Shown: positions 1-8,411, counted from the first letter of the stretch. The stretch is DNA of 64,000 nt from VAZQ01 sp963821505 (GCA_963821505.1 CAWGEH010000023.1:1-64000); one strand, 5' to 3'. The notes: a model not told the origin generated them from the sequence alone. Numbers and translations are program-made.

Positions 1-491
1 CCTTCGCCTGCGGCAGCGGCCGAAAACAGCAGCGCGGTCAAGGGATCGACGATACCTTGGCGATTAGCCTTGGTCACTGGCACGCGGTCCGAGCTCGACG
101 GCGGTGCGGCCGCAAGTTCCTTCACATTGCCCTCATCAAGGACCATTGTCACATCCGAGGTTTCGGCATTGGAGACGACCTTGGAGGTGAAAGTTGTCGG
201 CACGGGATAACCGTCCTTGATGGTGCCGTGCGTGGAGAAGGAGCCTTCGCCGTCCACCAACAATTTCATGACGCCACCAGCGCGGCCACGCGCAGAAATG
301 GCGTATTCGCTATCGCCGACCACAACAGTCGCGGTGATATCACCCACTCGAACCCGCGCGAACGAGATCGTGTAGCTCGCGTCGAGTTTGCCTTCAGCGT
401 GTGCATGATCGCCGAGCGCCACCGTCATGAGCGCGAGTGCGGAGCCTGTGGCTAGAATGATCGTTTGAGCGGCGCGCCAATGAAAAATCAT
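1..491 (-). CDS. DUF3108-like exported protein, C-terminus beyond the window
   Basis: The reading frame starts at the ATG at 491 and stays open to the left edge, so about 163 residues are visible and the end is missing. An AGGGA ribosome site lies about 9 bases upstream. Residues about 8-30 are hydrophobic and end near a HAHAEG stretch, which fits a signal peptide. The rest reads as a beta-rich periplasmic domain (SYTISFARVRVGDITATVVV) that I place in the DUF3108 family from memory. The molecular function of that family is not established. A plus-strand frame over the same bases is its shadow. Confidence 0.7.
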   Translation of the reverse strand, partial: MIFHWRAAQTIILATGSALALMTVALGDHAHAEGKLDASYTISFARVRVGDITATVVVGDSEYAISARGRAGGVMKLLVDGEGSFSTHGTIKDGYPVPTTFTSKVVSNAETSDVTMVLDEGNVKELAAAPPSSSDRVPVTKANRQGIVDPLTALLFSAAAAGE

Positions 492-530
492 CTTTGATGC
501 GTCCCTTGAGCGCTACGGTAAAAAATCACA

Positions 531-722
531 TCACGCGTGCCACTCGCCGGAGCGCGGATCGCGGCGTAAGGTCGGCGACACCTCGCGGCTGACCGGGTCA
601 ATGGCGTGCCCCATTTTCACGCGATCGAGCTCCGCGTTCATGCGCCGCACCTCTTTCACCACCCGGCGAACGATGGCGCCCGCGGCGAGCGCGCCCAGAG
701 CAAGAACGACGATGGGCGGCAT
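531..722 (-). CDS. small membrane-anchored hypothetical protein (63 aa)
   Basis: A 63-residue protein begins MPPIVVLALGALAAGAIV, one N-terminal membrane segment, followed by a basic helix (RRVVKEVRRMNAELDRVK) and a polar tail. A GGAGAGAT ribosome site precedes the ATG. Stop and start are 39 bases from the DUF3108-like gene on the same strand, so the two may be co-transcribed. The architecture is common among short Rhizobiales proteins. I do not recognise a function. Confidence 0.6.
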   Translation of the reverse strand: MPPIVVLALGALAAGAIVRRVVKEVRRMNAELDRVKMGHAIDPVSREVSPTLRRDPRSGEWHA

Positions 723-834
723 AGAGGATCTCTCCTTTTAGCGAGGGGATCGCGGCGGGGGAGAAGCATCGCAGGCCATAACTATATACCGCGCTTCCGT
801 CTTGCGCTGCCCCTATGTGGGTCGACGTCGACCC

Positions 835-972
835 GAACCGAACGTCGTGGTGGTGCATCCGTCGGTCCCGGCTAAGACGGTTCCGGAGTTCATCACCTAT
901 GCCAAGGCCAATCCAGGGAAGATCACTATGGCGTCGGGCGGCAACGGGAGCCCATCCCATGTGTCAGGCCGG
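835..972 (+). pseudogene. internal fragment of a Bug/TctC substrate-binding protein
   Basis: The frame encodes VVVVHPSVPAKTVPEFITY followed by AKANPGKITMASGG and GNGSPSHVSG. This is the conserved central region of Bug-type receptors of tripartite tricarboxylate transporters. Neither the N-terminal signal and domain nor the C-terminal half is present. The frame loses similarity after the HVSG motif, shortly before an IS110 remnant on the other strand. I read it as a receptor gene destroyed by insertion and deletion. Confidence 0.65.
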
Positions 973-1043
973 GGCCGCCGAATATCCGGTGAAACCGCTC
1001 AGCTGGTGGCGGGTGACGAAGCCGGGAAGAAACCGGTGGTGAT

Positions 1044-1454
1044 CGCCTTCGACTGTAGCAGCTTGCGATGTGTCAGCAGCATCCGCAGTTTCTGACTGCG
1101 TATCGTCTTCACATGCACCGGACGATAAAGCCCCGCCCGCATCATCTGCGCTATGCCGCGCGCATCGTTGCGGTCCGTCTTGTTGACCTGTGCCTTCAAC
1201 ACCGCTTGCATGTGCCGCGTCTCAACGCAGATCACAGGCAATCCTGCTTCGGCGAGAGCGCTGAACAGCCATTGCGACAGCGGTCCAGCTTCCAACCCAA
1301 TTCGCTTGAAGTGGTAGGCGAGGTTCTTCAGCACCGCCAACAACGCTTCAGGTTCGCTCGCCACCTTTACTTCCCGAACGATCTTGCCTGCGTCATCCAC
1401 AATGCAGATCCTCGTCTCCTTGACCGAAACGTCTAGTCCAGCAAAATAGTCCAT
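1044..1454 (-). pseudogene. IS110-family transposase, N-terminal remnant
   Basis: The protein starts MDYFAGLDVSVKETRICIVD and continues with IGLEAGPLSQWLFSALAEAG and VNKTDRNDARGIAQMMRAG, the DEDD RuvC-like domain of IS110-family recombinases. Asp8, the Glu of GLEAGP and the two Asp residues of TDRNDA are all visible. Similarity stops at LLTHRKLLQSKAI, where the following residues turn into unrelated sequence. The C-terminal transposase_20 domain with its catalytic serine is therefore missing and the remnant cannot be active. It lies beside a destroyed Bug receptor gene. Confidence 0.8.
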
Positions 1455-1819
1455 GCTGCGCTTCTCCTTCTGATGCTTGAGGCCGCATATGCGGACCTCA
1501 TTTCACCATCAGCCTGAAGCGCAGTGACGGTGCGCACGAGACGGTTAATGATTGGCAAACGACGGTTGATGAAGCCCAAACACTGCGTGCCGTGGCAATC
1601 AGAAGACGGCGATCATGGCTTTGGCCATGACATGGCTCTTGAGGGCCTGAAAGCAAACGTAGCGCGTAAGTTGACTGCGTCGGGTAACTCCGGCTCTCCG
1701 CCCAATGGGCAGCGCGCCTTCCGCTGCAGCGCAGCCACACAGCCACACTTCAGCCATTTTAGTCATACCCGCTTGACGCATGAGCGCTCATTAGCGGTGA
1801 TGCGACAAGGGGGCGTGCG
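1455..1819. other. gene-free stretch between IS110 remnant and repeat protein gene
   Basis: The first bases are probably the left end of the IS110 element, with a short GCATATGC palindrome. The rest holds only overlapping low-quality frames on both strands. I see no gene, RNA or clear regulatory site, apart from the ribosome site of the next gene at its right edge. Confidence 0.4.
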
Positions 1820-2590
1820 ATGCGGTGCTTGGGGTGCGGCGGTGAGATGCTTCTGACGCAGGTGGTCCTGGACGATACCAGGAAGGGGCTCGGATTTGAG
1901 CGCCATACCTACAACTGTTCGGCGTGCCCGCAGATTGCGCGACGAGTGGTGTTCTGGCGCGCCAAAATGCCTGTGACCGAGTTGCCTGTCGTCGCAACGC
2001 AGCCCGAGGCGCCAGTTATCGAGCTTCCGGCCCCAAGCCCCTGGGCGAAAGCGGTTGAGAAGCTCCACAGCAGACAGATCGCTCTCAAGGAGCGAGCGGC
2101 AGAAGCAGCACCAGCAAGGGCCTCTGCCTTGGCGGTCGCGAAGGTCAGCAGCATACAGACGGCCGTCCAAGAGCAAACAGCAGTAGAAGCGGCGGGGACC
2201 TTGGCCTGGGCGAAAGCGGTTGAGAAGCTCCGCAGCAGGCAGACGGCACTCAACGAGCGAGCGGCAAAACCAGCACCAGCAAGGGCCTCTGCGTGGACGG
2301 AGAGGGTCGAGAAGCTCCGCAGCAGACAGAGGGCCCTCAACGAACAAGCGGCAGAAGCAGCAAGGGCCTTCGCATGGACGAAGGCGAAGGCGGTCGAGAA
2401 GCTCCACAGCAGGCAGGCGATCTTCAACGAGCGAACCGCAGCAGTGAGGACCTCTGGTGTGGTCATCGACTTCAATCGTATGTGGGACGATCCGCGCGGT
2501 GAAACGCCAGCAAGCAAACCGCTCGCACGCCACCAACAACCTTTGGTGAAGCCAACCCGGAGAAGCTCTGAGCGCCTCTGGGGCCGTTAG
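1820..2590 (+). CDS. zinc-ribbon protein with five degenerate ~28-aa repeats
   Basis: The 256-residue protein starts at an ATG with AGGGGG about 8 bases upstream. Residues 1-46 contain two CxxC pairs (CLGC at 3-6, CSAC at 33-36) and look like a zinc ribbon. After a Pro-rich linker come repeats built on W-x-K-A-V-E-K-L-R-S-R-Q-x-A-L-N-E-R-A-A. They start near residues 75, 104 (degenerate), 130, 159 and 186. Each repeat is predicted helical, alternating charged and Ala-rich faces, so a coiled or rod-like tail is likely. The tail ends VIDFNRMWDDP and a basic C-terminus. I know similar single-repeat proteins in Bradyrhizobium but no function. The repeats are also visible in the DNA from about 2041 to 2450, so copy number may vary. 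Confidence 0.7.
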   Translation: MRCLGCGGEMLLTQVVLDDTRKGLGFERHTYNCSACPQIARRVVFWRAKMPVTELPVVATQPEAPVIELPAPSPWAKAVEKLHSRQIALKERAAEAAPARASALAVAKVSSIQTAVQEQTAVEAAGTLAWAKAVEKLRSRQTALNERAAKPAPARASAWTERVEKLRSRQRALNEQAAEAARAFAWTKAKAVEKLHSRQAIFNERTAAVRTSGVVIDFNRMWDDPRGETPASKPLARHQQPLVKPTRRSSERLWGR

Positions 2591-2846
2591 GTCGAAAAGC
2601 TTTGCAAGTGGCCGGAGGGGAACTTGTAGGGGCTTTGGGCTCTCAAGGTTCGTGAGCCCATGACGCTCCGCGCGGCCCCGCAACTTCCCCGGGGGCGGCC
2701 TCAACTGCTCTCCCATCGAGATGGTTATCGCGCCGTCTCCGCAACCCCGACCAGCTCCGAGGGCGCGAGCGTTACCGCCCGAAACCGTCGTTCAAGAGGT
2801 CAAAATTGCACGCCGATCTGGAGTGCACCCCTGGAGCTGCACAGGA

Positions 2847-3137
2847 TCACGCGGCGGTTTTGACCCTCTGCCGGGCATGGTGATCCTCGAATTGCGCGGG
2901 GCTCAGGTAGCCGAGCGCGGAGTGCAGCCTGCGAGTGTTGTAGACCTCGTCAATGAAGCGGGGAAGATCCGCGGTGATGTCCTCGAATGTTTCGTAGTCC
3001 ATCAGGTAGACGGCTTCGACCTTCAGCGTCTTGATGAATTTTTCGGCCTTGGCGTTGTCGTAGGGGTTTCCGCGCCGGCCCATCGAGCCGGCGAGCCCGT
3101 GCTCTGCGAGCAGCTTGCGGTAATCGCCCGATTGAAT
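2847..3137 (-). pseudogene. IS3-family transposase (OrfB), C-terminal remnant
   Basis: The frame carries SGDYRKLLAEHGLAGSMGRR, GNPYDNAKAEKFIKTLKVEA and FIDEVYNTRRLHSALGYLSP, the end of the rve integrase core of IS3-family OrfB proteins. The Glu of NAKAEKFIKTLK is the third residue of the DDE triad. The first two acidic residues and the whole OrfA are absent. Similarity starts abruptly near 3137, just before SGDYRKLL. This is an inactive fragment. Confidence 0.8.
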
Positions 3138-3458
3138 CAGACCACTAGCAGGGTGATGAACCGGCAACGCTTCATGTCGCTTCCTTACCTTGGCAGCTTG
3201 CTCAGCAACTGCTGCGCAACGTGTATAATGTCGTCTTTACGGTAATGTAGGCCAGATGGCCCGAAGGAAACTCCGCCGAGGAACGCGCGACCTTGCTCCA
3301 ATCCGCAGGGGGCCTTTTTTTGTCCACGTGCGCTTTGATTTATGTCAAACCAATAGGCCCCGGGGGCGATGGGCGGCTTGTCATGCGAGCTATCGGGGTC
3401 GCTGAGGCAATGACGTTTTGACTGGGGCAAGGAGAAGTGGCGGTGACGGGCAAGAACC
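3138..3458. other. intergenic debris between IS remnants
   Basis: I see no complete gene here. A minus-strand frame ending near 3185 reads LHYRKDDIIHVAQQLLSKLP, which might be the tail of a lost protein, but it has no credible start. The rest is non-coding on both strands as far as I can tell. Confidence 0.3.
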
Positions 3459-3557
3459 GCCATCATAATTTACGGCCCGAAGGATGACGAAACTTACGTT
3501 GTCGAGTTTCGGACTTCGGAAGGCGAGGCGTTGGCCATTAAGTTGGTGACGGCATGA
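3459..3557 (+). pseudogene. fragment of a short hypothetical protein cut by IS256
   Basis: The frame reads IIIYGPKDDETYVVEFRTSE then GEALAI before running into IS256 sequence and a stop. It resembles, from memory, a short Bradyrhizobium hypothetical protein beginning with a similar YGPKDDGTYVVEFRT motif. There is no ATG or GTG start in frame, and the similarity ends where the transposon's left end begins. I read it as a gene interrupted by the insertion. Confidence is low because of the short length. Confidence 0.35.
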
Positions 3558-4905
3558 AGGGGTAAGGCGGCGTATCGTGGGGGTGTTCGACGCCTCCACT
3601 TCTCCACCGAAGGAGTGATACGCCGTGACCGACACTAACGTTTTCCAGCTCTCCCAGCCAGGAACTTTTGCTGATCCGCTGACCGAGGTCTTGCGCAACG
3701 GCGCGCGAGCGCTGCTGGCGCAGGCCGTCGAGGCCGAAATCGCGGCATTGCTCAGCAGCCATGCCGACAAGCTGACCGAGGACGGTCGCCAGCGAGTTGT
3801 GCGCCACGGGCATCTGCCTGAGCGCGAGATCATGACCGGCATCGGTCCGGTCGCCGTGCGCTGCCCACGCGTGCGTGACCGTGTTGGCGAAGGCTCTGAG
3901 CGCGTCCGCTTTTCGTCGGCGATTCTGCCGCCCTACGCGCGCCGGTCGAAGAGCTCTCGAAGTCCTGATCCCGATCCTCTACCTCAAGGGCGTCTCCACC
4001 GGCGACTTCGAGGAGGCGCTCATCGCACTGCTCGGCAAGGATGCCGGCGGGCTCTCGGCCTCGACCATCGGGCGGCTCAAGGACGCCTGGTGGGACGAGC
4101 ACGTGCGCTGGAGCAAGCGCGATCTCTCAGCCAAGCGCTACGTCTACTTCTGGGTCGACGGCATTCACGTGCAGGCCCGGCTCGAGGACGCTGCGCAGTG
4201 CCTGCTGGTCATCATCGGAGCCACCCCCGAAGGCAAGAAGGAGCTCGTCGGCCTGATCGACGGCGTGCGCGAGAGTGCGCAATCCTGGAGGGAGCTGCTT
4301 CTCGACCTGAAGCGGCGTGGACTTGCGACGGCACCCGAGCTCGCGGTCGCCGACGGAGCGCTCGGCTTCTGGCAGGCGGTCGAGGAGGTGTGGCCCAAGA
4401 CGCGCGGCCAGCGCTGTTGGGTGCACAAAACCGCTAACGTCCTCAACAAGCTGCCGAAGAACCAGCACTCGAAAGCCAAGCGGGCGCTGCAGGAGATCTG
4501 GATGGCCGAGACCAAGAAGCATGCGCTTGCGGCATTCGACGCCTTCGTCGAAACCTGGGGCGTCAAATACGACAAGGCGGTCGAGTGCTTGATCAAGGAT
4601 CGCGACGCGCTGCTCGCTTTCTACGACTTCCCGGCCGAGCACTGGAAGCATCTGCGCACGACGAACGTCATCGAAAGCTCGTTCGCGACCGTGCGTCATC
4701 GCACCGTGCGGACAAAGGGATCCCTGTCGGCGAAGACCGCCAAGCTCATGGTGTTCAAACTCGTCAACGCCGCTGCGAAAACATGGCGACGATTGAAGGG
4801 CGAAAATCAGTTGCCCAAAGTCGTCCAAGGCGTCAAATTCCACAACGGCATCGAGGTCATCACAATGCCTGCTCACCACGCCGCCTGATCGACCTCGTCA
4901 CCCAA
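3542..4905 (+). mobile_element. IS256-family insertion sequence, probably inactive
   Basis: The element surrounds a frameshifted transposase gene. The left end near 3542 (TTGGTGACG followed by AGGCGGCGT) resembles the inverted right end near 4905 (TTGGGTGACG followed by AGGCGGCGT), so imperfect terminal inverted repeats are likely. The ends are placed by eye and could be off by several bases. The flanks are two unrelated gene fragments and I see no target-site duplication. The locus has therefore been rearranged since insertion. Confidence 0.6.
3625..4888 (+). pseudogene. IS256-family transposase, broken by a frameshift
   Basis: The N-terminal part begins MTDTNVFQLSQPGTFADPL in one frame up to about 3953. 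The rest, from LEVLIPILYLKGVSTGDFEE to ITMPAHHAA, continues in the next frame and stops at 4888. One extra base in AGCTCTCGAAG restores the expected KSLEVLIP if removed. The mutator-type DDE residues are visible in WVDGIHVQ, AVADGALGFW and TNVIESSFATVRHRT. The rejoined length of about 420 residues is normal for the family. IS256 transposases are not known to need frameshifting, so this copy is presumably dead unless the extra base is a sequencing error. Confidence 0.85.
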
Positions 4906-4917
4906 TCTCCCGCATAG

Positions 4918-5160
4918 CTCTAGGGCGAGCCCTTGCGCTTCGACACGATGCCCTCCAGGCCCATCTTGCAGGCGTGCGCAATACGGTGGGGCCATTAGTC
5001 TCGATGTGCTCGTTGAAGCGTAGGCCAGGGCCCCGCCTTGACCAGGACCGAAGCGAGCGTGGCCTTGGGGACCTCGAGCGGACCGCGACGCGACTCCTTC
5101 CTGTCCATCAGGACGAAGGCGAATAGGAAGACGTTCCGGCCCTCTCGCCTGCCACCGTCA
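4918..5160 (-). pseudogene. ligD: remnant of an ATP-dependent DNA ligase (LigD type)
   Basis: Three pieces in two minus-strand frames match the ligase domain of LigD-like enzymes: NVFLFAFVLMD, GPLEVPKATLASVLVKAGP and CKMGLEGIVSKRKGSP. The last is nucleotidyltransferase motif IV (EGIVSKR). The frame changes between KAGP and the NEHIE-like stretch, and the sequence stops next to the IS256 right end. The catalytic lysine motif and the OB-fold are missing. This is a decayed piece of a non-homologous end-joining ligase gene. Confidence 0.65.
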
Positions 5161-5289
5161 TCGTCGTCGGCGACATGACGCCGCCGCGGCGTGCCAAAAA
5201 GCAAGCCCTCGGCCGGGGGGTTCAATCCCTTGCCGAGGGCAGCAGGAGCGCGGGGAACCTGGGGGTTCACCAGCCCCTGAACTGATAGT

Positions 5290-6114
5290 TCAATAAGTCG
5301 GCGCGGCGGTGCCCCACAGGAATCCGTAGCCCTTGGTCTTGATGGTCAGGCGAGCGCGGACGATGTCGCCCTTGGCGCTCAGGTCTTCGTCCCACCCGGT
5401 CGCAGGGTTGCAACCCGGGTTGAAGCAGAACGCATTCTGACCGCTGACGTCGTAGTGTTGATATTCGGCGCCGAGGATCACATCGACCAGCGCGCCCTGG
5501 TGGACCACGTAGTCGAAGCCGCCGCCGGCATACCAGCCGTCGTTGTTGCGCGAGGCGCCGTTGAACCTAGAACCGGGTCCGTCGCAAGTGTTGGCAACGC
5601 TATTGCAAGCCGCTGACTTGAGATTGGCCGAAGCCCAGCCACCGGTCGCAAAGATCATCCAGCGGTCCCAGGCATAGCCCAGCCGCGGACCTACCGTGAA
5701 CAGGTTGGTGAGCTTGTGCTCGAAGAAGGTGTTGGGCGCGATCCCCGGGGGCGGAACAATACCGCTCAAGCTCCGGCATTCATTCATGCAGCCACTCAGG
5801 GCAGCTTCCACACCCAGAACCCAGGCACCCCACTGCCACTGCGCGCCGGCGTGGAAGCCATAGACGCCATCACTGGTGCTAGTCGAGAAGTCATTCACAT
5901 TTCCGGGTCCGGTGCCGCCGAAGAGCCGCGGATTCGGGAAATGTTGATCGACCTCGTTCCAAATTCCACCGACGTTGAAGCCGATATAGGCACCGGACCA
6001 ATCATAGTATGCCACGGGAGGAGGAGGTGGCGCCTTGATCGGCAACTCCGCAGCCATTGCAGGCCCTGCGAGCATCGCCGCAAGCCCCACGCTTCCAAGC
6101 AGAAACTTTTTCAT
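5290..6114 (-). CDS. outer-membrane beta-barrel protein (Omp25/RopB-like)
   Basis: The 274-residue protein begins MKKFLLGSVGLAAMLAGPAM, a clear signal peptide ending AMA-AE. It continues LPIKAPPPPPVAYYDWSGAY, then IGFNVGG and repeated aromatic beta-strands (GFHAGAQWQWGAWVLGVEA, GPRLGYAWDRWMIFATGGWA, VDVILGAEYQHYDV). This is the eight-stranded barrel typical of Rhizobiales OMP25/Omp31-like porins. The last residues are WGTAAPTY rather than the usual terminal Phe, although the strand is otherwise normal. I chose the ATG at 6114 because it starts the signal peptide. A longer in-frame start at 6240 would read through a tandem repeat. The upstream repeat array may influence expression. Confidence 0.85.
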   Translation of the reverse strand: MKKFLLGSVGLAAMLAGPAMAAELPIKAPPPPPVAYYDWSGAYIGFNVGGIWNEVDQHFPNPRLFGGTGPGNVNDFSTSTSDGVYGFHAGAQWQWGAWVLGVEAALSGCMNECRSLSGIVPPPGIAPNTFFEHKLTNLFTVGPRLGYAWDRWMIFATGGWASANLKSAACNSVANTCDGPGSRFNGASRNNDGWYAGGGFDYVVHQGALVDVILGAEYQHYDVSGQNAFCFNPGCNPATGWDEDLSAKGDIVRARLTIKTKGYGFLWGTAAPTY

Positions 6115-6125
6115 GACAGCCCCCG

Positions 6126-6186
6126 TGTCCCCATTCATTGTCCCCATTTGTCCCCATTTGTCCCCATTTGTCCCCATTTCCCCATT
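6126..6186. repeat. 10-bp tandem repeat upstream of the beta-barrel gene
   Basis: The unit TGTCCCCATT occurs four times without a gap at 6139-6178. A fifth perfect copy lies at 6126-6135 and a shortened copy (TTCCCCATT) at 6178-6186. On the coding strand of the porin gene each unit reads AATGGGGACA, so it contains both an ATG and a GGGGA Shine-Dalgarno-like core. The array ends about 12 bases before the porin ATG. The period of 10 bp is close to one helical turn. Confidence 0.9.
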
Positions 6187-6431
6187 GCAAGGGGTTGATT
6201 GTACCATGCAAGGTCGGATTCGACTGTGATCGTGCGGCAACAGTTAGATAAATTTGAGACTCAGAGATGCTCTGCACGACAGAGGGCGCTATCCGCGTGG
6301 AATCGCGCGTCGAGAACCTAGCGGGCAATAATCCGAAAGCCGTGCTTGATCTGTGCAGCCACGCCTCGCCGGAGGGCGGTTGCAGGGATTTGGTAGGAAG
6401 GCAGGGAGCGACGAAGCCGCGCATCGGCCTC

Positions 6432-6755
6432 CTATACCTCTAGCAGGCCCGCCCAGCGTTTTCCGGTCGCTTTTATTCCTTCCGCATCGGTTCCCGCATC
6501 CTCCCCGGCCCTCAGCCCTGTCTCCTTTCGCGTGCTTAACTGCCCCGGCCCGTCGTCGTCGTCCTCCCTGCGGCGGGTCGGGGCTCTCATCTGGTCGATG
6601 GCCGCAACGCGCGTTGACACTGCCAACCGGCCTTGGCCTACTAACGGCGCAAGCATCCTCGCTGCGAAGGTTTCCCGGTCGGGCAGCGCGCGTGGCTCGG
6701 TCGCTCCCAGAAAGGTGGCCTGCCGCTTCGCCAGTGAGGGCGGAAGGCGTTTCAT
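6432..6755 (-). CDS. uncertain small ORF (107 aa)
   Basis: This frame starts MKRLPPSLAKRQATFLGATE and contains RETFAARMLAPLVGQGRLAV and an acidic EDDDDG stretch. Its composition is more protein-like than the overlapping frames on either strand. I recognise no family and see no convincing ribosome site. It is the best candidate in the 6250-6800 stretch but may not be real. Confidence 0.25.
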   Translation of the reverse strand: MKRLPPSLAKRQATFLGATEPRALPDRETFAARMLAPLVGQGRLAVSTRVAAIDQMRAPTRRREDDDDGPGQLSTRKETGLRAGEDAGTDAEGIKATGKRWAGLLEV

Positions 6756-6827
6756 ACCGGCTCAAGGCCATCGACTCGCGCTAGAGGGGGCAGCCTGGTC
6801 GCTGCCCCTTTCTAATCGGGAGCGGGA

Positions 6828-6983
6828 ATGGACGCCAAGACGCAAGAACTTTCTTTGCTCGCCGCGCTGTCGCTGTTCTGCGCAGGCTTCGCCTGGAGTT
6901 GGGGTCACCCTATTTTTGCGTTCATCTTTTTTGCACTCGCTGTGATCGCCAGTGGCAGCGCAGCCTACAGGCACTGGCGCTGA
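6828..6983 (+). CDS. small membrane protein (51 aa)
   Basis: The ORF encodes MDAKTQELSLLAALSLFCAG, FAWSWGHPIFAF and IFFALAVIASGSAAY before a short basic end RHWR. Two hydrophobic segments, residues about 9-24 and 27-46, suggest a membrane hairpin. A GGGAGCGGGA stretch just upstream can serve as ribosome site. The stop codon is one base from the ATG of the next gene, so the two are probably translated together. The function is unknown. Confidence 0.5.
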   Translation: MDAKTQELSLLAALSLFCAGFAWSWGHPIFAFIFFALAVIASGSAAYRHWR

Positions 6984-6984
6984 C

Positions 6985-7245
6985 ATGGGCCAGCTAATTC
7001 TCAAGCGCGCCTCGGCTTCCCGCCCTTCAGGCGAGTGGAACGACGACGACTACGACGTGCTGTCCGATGGCGTGGTGGTCAGCCGCACCATGAACGCGGC
7101 CCGCCTTGGCGGCTTCGTTTATAGAAGTCCGAACAACACTGCGGAAAGGAAGCAGAACGCGAACGCGCTCATTATGAAATGCATGATCGGCCCCCACAGC
7201 ACCAGCCCAGACCGGGAGAAACATGGCCTATCAATTTTGGCTTAA
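6985..7245 (+). pseudogene. copy 1 of a dispersed small gene family, C-terminus replaced
   Basis: The protein starts MGQLILKRASASRPSGEW followed by NDDDYDVLSDGVVVSR. This N-terminal module also occurs at 11020. In intact relatives as I remember them, the module continues through a WMWTL...GHHEDRTPTHGYE region to AAMAAFAKSWRRE. Here the sequence after VVVSR (MNAARLGGFVYRSPNN onward) is unrelated and ends after 86 residues. The copy therefore seems truncated or fused to other DNA. Function unknown. Confidence 0.55.
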
Positions 7246-7312
7246 TTTTAGCGCAGACGGCGCGGGTCCCCGGAAGGGCAAGCTAAATTTTGTGCCGTTG
7301 AAAAGCTCGTGA
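7223..7312 (+). CDS. possible 29-aa ORF
   Basis: The frame reads MAYQFWLNFSADGAGPRKG then KLNFVPLKSS, with GGGAGAA a few bases upstream of the ATG. It overlaps the end of the preceding frame. Length and lack of any family make it uncertain. Confidence 0.2.
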   Translation: MAYQFWLNFSADGAGPRKGKLNFVPLKSS

Positions 7313-7400
7313 GGGTAGGAACGCAAAACGATACCCACGGTATTCTTTAATGGCGCTTCCCCTCACATCGGCCCCCCAGGCTGGCAGAGAGGGAGGCGCT

Positions 7401-7434
7401 AAGGCCCCGGGCGGTCAACCTCCCCCGGGGCCTT
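7401..7434. terminator. strong hairpin, possible terminator
   Basis: AAGGCCCCGGG pairs perfectly with CCCGGGGCCTT across a 12-base loop, an 11-bp GC-rich stem. It is followed only by TTT, so a factor-independent terminator is plausible but not typical. It follows the small plus-strand genes at 6828-7312. Confidence 0.45.
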
Positions 7435-7604
7435 TCCACGCCTCCCGGATTAGGCCGGGATCATGTCGCACCCGCTTCCCTGTCCTGACGCAACTATTGT
7501 TGTACAGAGTTTTGAAGCGACAAAAAAAATTGTTTCAAGTGTGATTTCCTTCACATTCGAAGTGCCGCACCGGTGGTCCCATCGATTCGTGGATGGAGGC
7601 GACC

Positions 7605-7838
7605 ATGCCCAGCAGCGGTAAGCGGCGGGTCATCGGAGCGACAGTTGTCCTCGTAATGGCAGCGGTCGTCATCGGAATGGCGGCAATCGCTAAGGTCGGC
7701 GTGAACGATCAAGCGCCGGTCAACGCGCGGCAATTGTCGTCAATGGGGGGGAAACCCTTGCTCTGGGAGTCGGACTTCCAGCTCAGTGATCGTCAGCAGC
7801 TCAAGAGAAACTTTGAATCAGGCGATCGGCGGAGGTGA
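7605..7838 (+). CDS. single-pass membrane hypothetical protein (77 aa)
   Basis: I chose the ATG at 7605 because GGAGG lies 7 bases upstream. The in-frame ATG at 7593 has no such site. The protein has a basic start (MPSSGKRR), one membrane segment (GATVVLVMAAVVIGMAAIA) and a soluble tail containing NARQLSSMGGKPLLWESDFQ. The basic N-terminus suggests the tail faces the periplasm. I do not recognise the family. Confidence 0.55.
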   Translation: MPSSGKRRVIGATVVLVMAAVVIGMAAIAKVGVNDQAPVNARQLSSMGGKPLLWESDFQLSDRQQLKRNFESGDRRR

Positions 7839-7907
7839 AGCTGTTGTTGTGTGCCCCAGGATTACGCCGCAGTGGCATTAGGCCCCTAGCCCGCGACGGA
7901 GACGACG

Positions 7908-8090
7908 ATGACGCCCAGTGAACCCGACGCCGACATGTGGCTGCGGTTGTTTGCCTCGTTGAGCGGTGACCCAACCGTTGATGCTGAAGTCCTCCGCGCG
8001 TTTTGCCACACCCACTGCGTCAGCCCGGCCCGGGTAATGGACGAGATGCACGCGCGCCGCCAAATAATTCAGCGGAACGAGGCAGGCTGA
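7908..8090 (+). CDS. small soluble hypothetical protein (60 aa)
   Basis: The ORF encodes MTPSEPDADMWLRLFASLSG then DPTVDAEVLRAFCHTHCVSP and a charged helical end (ARVMDEMHARRQIIQRNEAG). The composition is protein-like, with two Cys and two His close together (CHTHC). Nothing identifies a function. It lies 70 bases after the preceding gene on the same strand. Confidence 0.45.
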   Translation: MTPSEPDADMWLRLFASLSGDPTVDAEVLRAFCHTHCVSPARVMDEMHARRQIIQRNEAG

Positions 8091-8411
8091 AGACAAAAAT
8101 CCTTCGCAGCGGCATGCTGAGTTGCCGGCTACGAAATCAGCATGAGAGCATCCATGACCAACCAAATGGGACCTGCATGGTTTGGGATGCGACCCTCGTG
8201 CGGCCGTTGTTCGCGGGTGGCGAGCGAGCGCGAGGCGTTTCGAGGAAGCGCTCTCTTGAGCACTCACACGTAGCATTCTCCGAGGCTGCCGGTAGCTGGA
8301 GAGCTTTCGAATTAATTGGCCACCGCCTCCTCACGGCAACCAGGGCATGTCGTCCGCTGAAGTGCTTTCGGGAGATCGAGGTGGGGGCCGCTCCGGAGGG
8401 GAGAAGTTAGC
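8091..8411. other. stretch without a clear gene
   Basis: A 36-39 residue frame near 8141-8262 contains the CxxC motif PSCGRCSRVASEREAF, but it has no good ribosome site and no known relative. A GGAGGGGAG ribosome-like site stands at the right end before the ATG at 8412. Otherwise nothing is recognisable. Confidence 0.3.

Noticed and set aside
57..455. Plus-strand 132-aa frame
   Set aside because: It is the shadow of the minus-strand DUF3108-like gene, which has a ribosome site, a signal peptide and family-like strands.
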